From Pseudomonadota bacterium (GTDB taxonomy: Bacteria; Pseudomonadota; Alphaproteobacteria; Caulobacterales; Aquidulcibacteraceae), in NCBI GenBank assembly GCA_023461135.1, contig JAEWNX010000445.1:1-7644 (forward strand): a stretch of DNA of 7,644 bases, in the 5' to 3' direction. Below are positions 1 through 5,157 of this stretch, one piece after another. A program made the position numbers and the translations under genes. The notes beneath the pieces are model-generated. The model was not told where the DNA came from, ran no database searches, and worked only from the letters and a program-made list of their open reading frames with translations. Every line of letters begins with the position of its first letter. Positions within the stretch are counted from its first letter, which is position 1.

Positions 1-126
1 GGACAATCCTTCGGGCGGCGGCAAGAGCTGAAGGCCTAAAGCCAGTGCAGGCCCGAGGATCAGCCCCACCCAGCGCCCGACGCGGCCGAAGCCGGTTTCT
101 TCAGCCGCGATGGCCGCGTCGGTCAT
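1..126 (-). CDS. N-terminal fragment of a probable SLC13/DASS-type anion permease, cut by window edge
   Basis: The reverse strand from the ATG at 126-124 is open to the window edge for 42 codons. A hydrophilic N-terminus of about 18 residues (MTDAAIAAEETGFGRVGR) is followed by a hydrophobic helix (WVGLILGPALALGLQLL) and the segment PPPEGLS. This arginine, hydrophobic helix, PPPEGLS arrangement recalls the first helix of divalent anion:Na+ symporters (SLC13/DASS, CitT-like), which import dicarboxylates, sulfate or phosphate across the inner membrane; that match is from memory. A purine-rich GGGGGA (136-131) lies 4 nt before the ATG. The gene begins 19 nt beyond the 3' end of a tRNA-Leu on the same strand, with no terminator between them, so it may share the tRNA promoter. 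Another membrane protein cannot be excluded, because only 42 residues are visible. Confidence 0.55.
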   Translation of the reverse strand, partial: MTDAAIAAEETGFGRVGRWVGLILGPALALGLQLLPPPEGLS

Positions 127-145
127 GCATTCCCCCGCGTCGCCA

Positions 146-232
146 TGGTGCCCCAAGTCCGACTCGAACGGACACGTTGTTGCCAACGGCAGATTTTGAG
201 TCTGCTGCGTCTACCGATTCCGCCATTGGGGC
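146..232 (-). tRNA. tRNA-Leu, anticodon CAA
   Basis: Read on the minus strand this folds as a class II tRNA of 87 nt. The 7-bp acceptor stem is perfect: GCCCCAA (232-226) pairs with TTGGGGC (156-150), followed by discriminator A149 and an encoded CCA (148-146). The anticodon stem GCAGA/TCTGC (205-201 and 193-189) closes the loop CTCAAAA, giving anticodon CAA at 198-196, which reads the leucine codon UUG. The long variable arm, with stem CGTTG/CAACG around a GCAA tetraloop, is the hallmark of tRNA-Leu/Ser/bacterial Tyr. The T arm GTCCG-TTCGAGT-CGGAC is intact. All elements look functional. Confidence 0.97.
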
Positions 233-255
233 ATAGCCATTGGCGCGGGGCAGGA

Positions 256-284
256 GGGTTAAGAGGGCCGTCGAGCGGTGTCAA
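256..284 (-). promoter_or_regulatory. Probable promoter of tRNA-Leu (and possibly the permease)
   Basis: On the minus strand a perfect -35 hexamer TTGACA lies at 284-279. With a 17-nt spacer the -10 position holds TAACCC (261-256), or TTAACC (262-257) with 16 nt. This -10 is weak against TATAAT but placed correctly. Transcription would start near 250, about 18 nt before the mature tRNA 5' end, a typical leader for a tRNA gene. The -10 assignment is inference; the -35 match is plain in the sequence. Confidence 0.55.
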
Positions 285-341
285 ATCCGCCGCACAAAGG
301 CCGCTTCGGGGCTGGCGCGAACCGTGCTAGCGGGCTCGCCC

Positions 342-926
342 ATGCTCACCGCCATGAAAGACCGGATGATGTCCGCGGCCCGCAGCCCCAATGCGGAGCG
401 GGCGCTGTTTGCGATTTCGTTTGCGGAAAGCTCGTTCTTCCCGCTGCCGCCGGATTTGATGCTGGGGCCGATGGCGGCGGCGGAGCCTAAGAAATGGCTA
501 CGCTATGCGCTGGTGTGCACCGTCGCCTCAGTGCTGGGCGGCCTGCTTGGCTACGCCATCGGCATGTTCCTGATGGACCAGGTCGGCCGGCACATTCTCA
601 ACTTCTTTGGCTATTCCGGTGAACGCGAGCTGGAGCTGCGCGCGTTCTACGATCAGTGGGGCGCGTGGTTCATTTTCCTCAAGGGCCTGACGCCTATCCC
701 CTATAAGCTGGTGACGATCCTCTCCGGCGCGCTGCATTTCTCGCTGCCGATCTTCATCGTGGCGTCAATCATCACGCGGGGGCTGCGCTTCACGATCGTG
801 GCTTGGGTGTTCCAGAAGTTCGGGCCGCAGATCGCGCCGATTATGGAGAAGCGGCTGGGGCTGGTGCTGCTGGTCGTGGCCGTGGTGATCGTCCTGGCGC
901 TGGTCGCGTTGCGGTTCATGCACTAG
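342..926 (+). CDS. YqaA-family (DedA/VTT-like) inner-membrane protein
   Basis: This is a 194-residue polytopic membrane protein of the YqaA branch of the DedA/SNARE-associated superfamily. Relatives of the wider DedA family have been linked to lipid scrambling and membrane homeostasis, but the YqaA branch has no settled function. The signature FAESSFFPLPPDLML (residues 27-41) is typical. A helix follows at about 54-78 (LRYALVCTVASVLGGLLGYAIG). The re-entrant-type motif FIFLKGLTPIPYKLVTILSGAL (110-131) carries the family's G-x-x-PIP-[YF]-K core. Further helices lie at about 134-155 and 172-191. The ATG at 342 was chosen because family members begin 20-30 residues before the FAES motif; the frame runs open further upstream but that part looks non-coding. 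ATG 354 is an alternative. No strong Shine-Dalgarno is visible. It is divergent from tRNA-Leu and followed 51 nt later by dsbB, so it may head that operon. Confidence 0.85.
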   Translation: MLTAMKDRMMSAARSPNAERALFAISFAESSFFPLPPDLMLGPMAAAEPKKWLRYALVCTVASVLGGLLGYAIGMFLMDQVGRHILNFFGYSGERELELRAFYDQWGAWFIFLKGLTPIPYKLVTILSGALHFSLPIFIVASIITRGLRFTIVAWVFQKFGPQIAPIMEKRLGLVLLVVAVVIVLALVALRFMH

Positions 927-977
927 CGCGGCCCAGCGCCGCAGAACGGACACGAGTTTCTAGGCTAGACTGATCCC

Positions 978-1472
978 ATGCTGGCTCGGCTTCGACCCCT
1001 TTGGCCGCTCGTGACGCTCGCTTTCTCCGGCGTGACGCTGGCGATCGCGATCCTCTATTTCCAGAACACGTTGGGCCTCAGCCCGTGCCCGCTGTGCCTG
1101 GACCAGCGCAACTGGCACTGGGGCGTGATTGGCGTTTCGGTGCTGGCGTTTGTGCTGATGCGGTTCAAGCCGGGCTGGTCGCAGTGGGCGGTGATGGTTG
1201 TTGGCTTGGTGCTGCTCGGGAGTGCGGCGATGGGCATGTATCACGTCGCGGTGGAGCAGCATTGGGTGATTGCGCAATGCGATGCGCGGATCGATCTCGA
1301 CGACATTCGGCCAATGGACTTCAGTCAGGGCGAGACGTTCGAAGTGCCGAAGTGCGATGAGATTGCCTGGCAGATGTGGGGCGTGTCGATGGCGGGTTGG
1401 AACGCCATTGCTTCGCTGCTGATGGCGCTGCTGACGTTTGGCGTCGCGGCTGCACGTGAGCCGAAGCTATGA
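978..1472 (+). CDS. dsbB: Disulfide bond formation protein DsbB
   Basis: DsbB is an inner-membrane quinone reductase that reoxidises periplasmic DsbA and passes the electrons to ubiquinone. The 164-residue protein has four hydrophobic segments (about 12-30, 47-61, 68-90, 138-156). The first periplasmic cysteine pair is CPLC (Cys37, Cys40), followed by the quinone-linked arginine in LDQR (Arg44). The second pair is Cys101 and Cys126, in the long periplasmic loop between the third and fourth helices. All four redox cysteines are therefore present. The ATG at 978 gives the normal N-terminus; upstream Shine-Dalgarno signal is weak. The stop codon overlaps the coq7 start (ATGA, 1469-1472), which points to translational coupling with a ubiquinone-biosynthesis gene. 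No dsbA is visible in the window. Confidence 0.95.
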   Translation: MLARLRPLWPLVTLAFSGVTLAIAILYFQNTLGLSPCPLCLDQRNWHWGVIGVSVLAFVLMRFKPGWSQWAVMVVGLVLLGSAAMGMYHVAVEQHWVIAQCDARIDLDDIRPMDFSQGETFEVPKCDEIAWQMWGVSMAGWNAIASLLMALLTFGVAAAREPKL

Positions 1473-2026
1473 GAGAGCATCCGCCCATGCCTGGCGAAGA
1501 CGTGCGCGAGCGGCGGCTTGCTGAAATGCTGCGCGTCGATCACGCCGGCGAATATGGCGCGGTGCAGATTTATCGCGGCCAGCGCGCGGTGTTCGACCGC
1601 ATCGAAGGCAAAGCGCACGCCGCGCGCGTGATCGCCGACATGGAAGCGGGCGAGCAGGAGCATTTGAAGACGTTCGACCGCATGCTCGCGGAGCGTAGCG
1701 TGCGGCCGACGGTGATGGCGCCGTTGTGGCGCGTGATGGGCTTTGGCCTGGGCGCGGCGACGGCGCTGATGGGCGAGCGCGCGGCGCACGCGTGCACCGA
1801 AGCGGTCGAGGACGTGATCGAAGAGCACTACGGGCGCCAGAGCCAGGCGCTCGCCGGTGTGGATGCGGAGCTGAAGCATGTCGTGGATCGCTTCCGCGAA
1901 GACGAAATCGCGCACAAGGACACGGCCGTTGAGCAAGGCGCGCGCGATGCGTTCGGCTATTCTGTGCTGTCGGCCGTGATCAAAGCCGGCTGCCGCGCCG
2001 CGATCCGGATTTCCGAGAAGGTATGA
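1469..2026 (+). CDS. coq7: Coq7-type 3-demethoxyubiquinol 3-hydroxylase (di-iron)
   Basis: Coq7 hydroxylates the C6 position of demethoxyubiquinol, the penultimate step of aerobic ubiquinone synthesis; UbiG then methylates the new hydroxyl. The 185-residue protein shows the complete carboxylate-bridged di-iron set in two repeated halves: Glu28 in HAGEYGA, Glu62 and His65 in EQEH, Glu114 in TEAVEDVIEEHY, and Glu146 and His149 in EDEIAHKD. The C-terminus FGYSVLSAVIKAGCRAAIRISEKV aligns by eye with the mitochondrial COQ7 tail. Length is normal for bacterial short-form Coq7. Its ATG overlaps the dsbB stop and its own stop overlaps the next gene's ATG (2023-2026), so it sits in the middle of a tightly coupled operon. 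ubiG lies about 5 kb away in the same window. Confidence 0.95.
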   Translation: MREHPPMPGEDVRERRLAEMLRVDHAGEYGAVQIYRGQRAVFDRIEGKAHAARVIADMEAGEQEHLKTFDRMLAERSVRPTVMAPLWRVMGFGLGAATALMGERAAHACTEAVEDVIEEHYGRQSQALAGVDAELKHVVDRFREDEIAHKDTAVEQGARDAFGYSVLSAVIKAGCRAAIRISEKV

Positions 2027-2631
2027 GCCCGATCGTTCGCGGCGAACGCGCGGGCGAACTGGACGGAACGGCTGCTGTTCTCAGCGACGCTTTCGTCGAT
2101 GAAGCGGGGCTCAATTACTGGCTCCGGCAGGACCGGCGCAAAGAGCAGGCGCGGCGTGCGTTCTTCGACGCGATCGTGCGCAAGGCGCTCAATCCGAAGC
2201 GTGAGATTTGGGTGTCGGAGACGAACGGCGCACTGGCGGGCGCGGCGATCTGGCTCGCGCCGGGGCTGAAGGCGTTCGATTTTCCGTGGTGGCGCGAGCT
2301 GCTTTACACGCCGCTCTTTCTCTCCATCGCGGGCGCTGCCGGCATGCAGCGCGCGCAGGATTTGGGGCGGCGCCTCGCGACCTACCATCCCGCCGTGCCA
2401 CATGCGCACTTGCAGTTTCTCGGCGTCTCGAGCGCCGCGCAGGGACAGGGTATTGGTTCGGCGTTGCTGAAGGAAACGCTGGCGCCGCTCGATCGCGCCG
2501 GGACGGTGGCGTATCTGGAAGCGTCCACGGAGCGTAACGTTGCGCTTTATCAGCGGCACGGGTTTGATGTGACAGGCGGGTTCGAACTGCCGGGGCTGAC
2601 GTTCTGGTGCATGACGCGATTGCCGCGTTGA
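2023..2631 (+). CDS. GNAT-family N-acetyltransferase, substrate unknown
   Basis: This is a 202-residue acetyltransferase of the GCN5-related (GNAT) superfamily, which transfers an acetyl group from acetyl-CoA to an amine. Motif A is clear: HLQFLGVSSAAQGQGIGSALL (residues 129-149), with the pyrophosphate-binding Q-x-x-G-x-G/A loop read here as QGQGIG (140-145). Motif B follows as YLEASTERNVALYQRHGF (164-181), whose N-x-x-x-Y-x-x-x-G-F ending is typical. The N-terminal half carries a WWRELLYTPLF stretch that resembles the substrate-side region of many uncharacterised GNATs. Its start overlaps the coq7 stop by ATGA, so it is the third gene of the dsbB-coq7 unit, but nothing in the sequence reveals the substrate. 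It ends 74 nt before the next start codon. Confidence 0.9.
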   Translation: MSPIVRGERAGELDGTAAVLSDAFVDEAGLNYWLRQDRRKEQARRAFFDAIVRKALNPKREIWVSETNGALAGAAIWLAPGLKAFDFPWWRELLYTPLFLSIAGAAGMQRAQDLGRRLATYHPAVPHAHLQFLGVSSAAQGQGIGSALLKETLAPLDRAGTVAYLEASTERNVALYQRHGFDVTGGFELPGLTFWCMTRLPR

Positions 2632-2696
2632 AAGTTGATTTCAACCAACTACCGGGCGTTGCACGCGCCGATCCTCTGAGGCAGGTTGTGCGGAGC

Positions 2697-2703
2697 GGAG
2701 GGG
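2697..2703 (+). promoter_or_regulatory. Shine-Dalgarno site that fixes the start at 2706
   Basis: GGAGGGG lies just before the ATG at 2706 (GGAGG core, 4 nt spacing). A second GGAG is at 2692-2695. This purine run, together with the signal-peptide-like N-terminus that begins at 2706, decides the start over upstream in-frame alternatives that overlap the acetyltransferase gene. Confidence 0.7.
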
Positions 2704-2705
2704 AC

Positions 2706-3239
2706 ATGATCAGACCACGCCTGTTTGCGCTGGTGATCGCTTGTTGTGCGTCCGCCTGCTCTCAGCCGACGCCGGCCACGGCGCAGGAGTTACACGTGAT
2801 CACTCCCAACTATTCGCTGACCCTGAACGGCGACTGGCGCGAGTTGCCGTCGGATGATCCCGAACAAAAGACATTCGTCTCGCGCGCTCACGATGTGCGG
2901 CTGGTGATTTCGTCGTTGGACGTAACCGGCTCTCAGGTCGATCCGCAAGACGCTGCGCAGCACCTTGTCCAAATGCGAATGAATGCAGAGCGCCAGGCCG
3001 CCGAAGAATACGGGCGACTTATGACTATTGCTGAGCCGGTTGTTGCGCCGCAGCCATGGGGTGCCATGGTTGCGTACTATGGTCATGACAACACGGGTCG
3101 TCAGTTCAACTTCGCTGGCATGGTGACGCGCCGACAAGTCCTGCAAACGTACGTGGAGTCTCCGACCCTTTCCGGTGATGAGTTGTTCGCCGTGTTTCAG
3201 GAAATTCAACAAGGGCTAAGCTTCGACGAGTCTCCTTGA
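2706..3239 (+). CDS. Exported protein of unknown function, possible lipoprotein
   Basis: I do not recognise a family in this 177-residue protein. It starts with a charged n-region (MIRPR), a short hydrophobic stretch (LFALVIACCASAC) and then SQPTPATAQ, so it is probably exported. Two processing routes fit. VIAC (residues 10-13) matches a lipobox but leaves a very short hydrophobic core. ATA-Q (24-27) would suit signal peptidase I. The mature part looks globular and soluble (NYSLTLNGDWRELP near the start, an acidic C-terminus FDESP), with a polar, probably helical middle (about 77-100). Third codon positions are less GC-rich than in its neighbours: 23 of 41 codons end in G or C at 3000-3122, against 29 of 41 in the first 41 codons of coq7. 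This hints at a different history. It is convergent with the next gene, 5 nt away. Confidence 0.75.
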   Translation: MIRPRLFALVIACCASACSQPTPATAQELHVITPNYSLTLNGDWRELPSDDPEQKTFVSRAHDVRLVISSLDVTGSQVDPQDAAQHLVQMRMNAERQAAEEYGRLMTIAEPVVAPQPWGAMVAYYGHDNTGRQFNFAGMVTRRQVLQTYVESPTLSGDELFAVFQEIQQGLSFDESP

Positions 3240-3244
3240 TTGGA

Positions 3245-4123
3245 TCACTGGCCCGCCTTATCCCCCGCGTTCCGCTCCTTCGTTCCTAACGCATCCGCCA
3301 GCCGCGCCGTCGCACTCCCCGGCTTTAGCGGCTTTTGCTGGCTTTCGTGTGGGGACCAGCCGGTGGCGGTGAGAATTTCGAAGGTGGCGCGGATGCGGCC
3401 TTCTGTGTCAGCGAAGCGATCGCGGTACATGTCGAACGCGCGCGCTAGGATGCGGCGGCTCAGGTTGCGCGGGGGACGGTCGGCGAGCGCGGCGGTTTCG
3501 CCCATGGCGCGGAGGTCCGCGAGCAGGCGCATGGGTTCGCCGTAGCGCACGGTGACGACGTCGCGGTCGGCGGCGGGAAGCGCGAAGCCGGCGCGTTGCA
3601 AAAGCCCGGCGATGTCCTGCAAATCCGCGAAGGGCGCGACGCGCATGGCGGCGCCGCCGGTGAGTTCTGACTCTGCTTCGAGGAGGGAGAGGCGCAGCTC
3701 GTTCAGCGTTTCGCCGCCGAAGAGCGAGGCGAGCAGCAACCCATCCGGCTTTAGCGCGAGGCGCAGCTGCACCAGCGCGCCGGGGAGGTCGTTGATCCAG
3801 TGCAGTGCGAGTGGGGCGACGATGAGATCGAACGAGCCGGCCGCGTAGGGAAGGTGTTCGGGATCGACATCGGCTAGGCTCGCTTCGGTGACGTGGCCGA
3901 TGCGCGCCGCGAGGTCGGGGCGCTGCGCGATTTCTTCGGAGACCAAGCCTTCGCCGCCCAACGCCAGCACGCGCTCGAAGCGGCGCGGGATCGCTTCCAG
4001 GCGCTCCACCAAATCCGCGGCCGCCCGCTGGTGCAGGAAAGCCGCCTCGCGAAAGCCCGCGCGAGCGCGGCGCTTGCGCTGGCGCACGAGGCGTGGCTCG
4101 AATGGGCGCGGGGGCGCTGACAT
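3245..4123 (-). CDS. NDUFAF5/BioC-like SAM-dependent methyltransferase-fold protein
   Basis: The 292-residue protein belongs to the class I methyltransferase fold. The closest family from memory is NDUFAF5 (C20orf7), whose human member hydroxylates an arginine of complex I subunit NDUFS7 rather than methylating. Supporting landmarks are FREAAFLHQRAAADLVERL (24-42), LPYAAGSFDLIVAPLALHWINDLPGAL (91-117), LKPDGLLLASLFGGETLNELR (124-144) and the C-terminal TGWSPHESQQKPLKPGSA (254-271). SAM motif I is degenerate: VLALGGEG (52-59) in place of the usual VLDLGCGxG. The ATG at 4123 is preceded by AGGA (4134-4131) at 7 nt spacing. Its start codon overlaps the divergent comF start, so its promoter must lie inside comF. 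A role in complex I maturation is inferred; many genomes label such genes BioC-like methyltransferases. Confidence 0.88.
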   Translation of the reverse strand: MSAPPRPFEPRLVRQRKRRARAGFREAAFLHQRAAADLVERLEAIPRRFERVLALGGEGLVSEEIAQRPDLAARIGHVTEASLADVDPEHLPYAAGSFDLIVAPLALHWINDLPGALVQLRLALKPDGLLLASLFGGETLNELRLSLLEAESELTGGAAMRVAPFADLQDIAGLLQRAGFALPAADRDVVTVRYGEPMRLLADLRAMGETAALADRPPRNLSRRILARAFDMYRDRFADTEGRIRATFEILTATGWSPHESQQKPLKPGSATARLADALGTKERNAGDKAGQ

Positions 4124-4131
4124 GACGTCAT
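4122..4131. promoter_or_regulatory. 10-bp perfect palindrome covering both divergent start codons
   Basis: ATGACGTCAT reads identically on both strands. The comF ATG is 4122-4124 and the methyltransferase ATG is 4123-4121 on the other strand, so the two initiation codons share bases. The TGACGTCA core (4123-4130) recurs at 4905-4912, over codons 2-5 of grxC. Whether any protein binds here is unknown; it may simply be coding coincidence. Confidence 0.4.
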
Positions 4132-4883
4132 CCTATCGCGCGGTTGGCTCGTTCAGGAAACGCGGCGTGGTCTCGCGGCTGTCGGACCTCATCTGGCCGC
4201 CGCGGTCGCTGCTTTCCGAAGAGAGCGTCGACCGGCCGGGCGTGATTGAGCCGGCGCTGTGGGGCGAGCTCAAGTTCCTGGCCGATCCGCTTTGCTCGCG
4301 CTGCGGCTTTCCGCTGCCGGACGATGCTGGCCCGAACGCCGTCTGCGGCGCCTGCTCAGGGCGCAAGCCCGCCTACGACAGCGCCCGCGCGGCGCTTGTC
4401 TATGACGATCACGCCCGGCGGCTGATCCTCGATCTCAAGCGTGGCGGACGGCGCGATGGCTTGCCAGTGTTCGCGCGCTGGATGTCAGCCGCCGCCGGCG
4501 AGACGCTGCAGCGCGCGGACTTCATCGCGCCCGCGCCGATGCACTGGACGCGTCTGGCTGTGCGCAGCTTCAACCAGGCGGCCTGGCTGGCGCAGGCGCT
4601 CGCGGCTTCGTCCGGTAAGCGCTGGAAGCCCGGCGCGCTGCGCCGCACCAAACGGCGCAAGAGCCAGGCGGGGCTGTCGGCGTCGGAACGGCGGCGCAAC
4701 GTGGGCGGGGCGATCAAGGCCAGCGGGCGCTTCGAAGGCAAAACGATCGTCGTTGTTGACGATGTGTTCACCACGGGGGCGACTTTGGAGGCGTGCGCCC
4801 GTGCATTGCGTAAAGCGGGGGCTGCAGAAGTGCATGGCCTGACACTGGCGCGCGTCGTTAGGCCAACAGATATCCTTGTGTGA
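4122..4883 (+). CDS. comF: ComF-family phosphoribosyltransferase-like protein
   Basis: ComF proteins join an N-terminal zinc ribbon to a phosphoribosyltransferase (PRTase) domain and are linked to DNA uptake in naturally competent bacteria; in most alphaproteobacteria the role is untested. In this 253-residue protein one four-cysteine ribbon is intact (CSRC at 58-61, CGAC at 75-78), followed by YDSARAALVYDDHARRLILDLKRGG (85-109), a family hallmark. The PRPP-binding loop is VVVDDVFTTGATLEA (210-224). SFNQAAWLA (149-157) and RRTKRRKSQAGLSASERRRNV (174-194) are also typical. Oddly, the usual first Cys pair after PPR is replaced (PPRSLLSEESV, 26-36) and the matching GLCxxCW is GVIEPALW (40-47). 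The ATG at 4122 follows a GGGGG run; a later GTG could also serve. It leads the comF-grxC-hydrolase-DUF1178 cluster. Confidence 0.9.
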   Translation: MTSSYRAVGSFRKRGVVSRLSDLIWPPRSLLSEESVDRPGVIEPALWGELKFLADPLCSRCGFPLPDDAGPNAVCGACSGRKPAYDSARAALVYDDHARRLILDLKRGGRRDGLPVFARWMSAAAGETLQRADFIAPAPMHWTRLAVRSFNQAAWLAQALAASSGKRWKPGALRRTKRRKSQAGLSASERRRNVGGAIKASGRFEGKTIVVVDDVFTTGATLEACARALRKAGAAEVHGLTLARVVRPTDILV

Positions 4884-4899
4884 GAGGATCTGAGTCGGG

Positions 4900-5157
4900 A
4901 TGGCTGACGTCACGGTCTATACGCGCTCGTTCTGCCCGTACTGCACACGGGCGATTTCGCTGCTGCAACGTAAGGGCGCGAACGTGCGGGAGATCGACGC
5001 CACGGGGTGTCCGGAAAAGCGACAGGAAATGGTGTCGCGTTCCGGGCGGTGGACCTTCCCGCAGATCTTTATCGGCGACATGCACATTGGCGGCTGCGAC
5101 GACCTCCACGCCTTGGAGCAGCGCGGCGCGCTCGACCAGATTTTGGCGAACGCGTGA
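4900..5157 (+). CDS. grxC: Glutaredoxin 3 (GrxC type)
   Basis: This 85-residue dithiol glutaredoxin reduces protein disulfides and glutathione mixed disulfides in the cytoplasm at the expense of glutathione. The active site CPYC is at residues 12-15 (YTRSFCPYCTRA). The cis-proline loop is TFPQIFIG, and GGCDDLHALEQRG forms the glutathione-binding GG-x-DDL motif near the C-terminus. Length is standard for bacterial GrxC. AGAGGA (4883-4888) lies 11 nt before the ATG and just 3' of the comF stop, so the two genes are probably co-transcribed. Its stop codon shares one base with the start of the following hydrolase gene (TGATG, 5155-5159). Confidence 0.96.
   Translation: MADVTVYTRSFCPYCTRAISLLQRKGANVREIDATGCPEKRQEMVSRSGRWTFPQIFIGDMHIGGCDDLHALEQRGALDQILANA

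Noticed and set aside
146..232. tRNA-Leu as a possible integration site for a mobile element
   Set aside because: tRNA-Leu genes often serve as attachment sites, but no integrase, duplicated tRNA 3' end or atypical island follows on either side within the window.
256..264. TTAACC on the minus strand as a CtrA binding site
   Set aside because: Only one half of the TTAA-N7-TTAAC motif is present; it is better explained as part of the tRNA promoter -10 region.
240..341. Upstream in-frame extension of the YqaA protein from TTG 240
   Set aside because: The extra 34 residues are basic and unlike the family, and the region holds the tRNA promoter on the other strand.
928..942. GCGGC-CCAGC-GCCGC hairpin after the YqaA gene as a terminator
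   Set aside because: Only a 5-bp stem with no T tract; such pairs are expected by chance in GC-rich DNA. The gene may be co-transcribed with dsbB.
960..975. GGCTAGACT before dsbB as a promoter -10 element
   Set aside because: It resembles the Caulobacter GCTANAWC type only partly and no matching -35 lies at the right distance.
2627..2645. Hairpin GTTGAAA-GTTGA-TTTCAAC just after the acetyltransferase gene as a terminator
   Set aside because: The 7-bp stem is AT-rich and weak, overlaps the stop codon and has no following T tract, so it is not a credible intrinsic terminator.
3888..4121. Plus-strand frame upstream of the comF ATG as a longer ComF N-terminus
   Set aside because: This stretch is antisense to the well-supported methyltransferase gene, is Arg/Ser-rich low-complexity translation and has no counterpart in ComF proteins.
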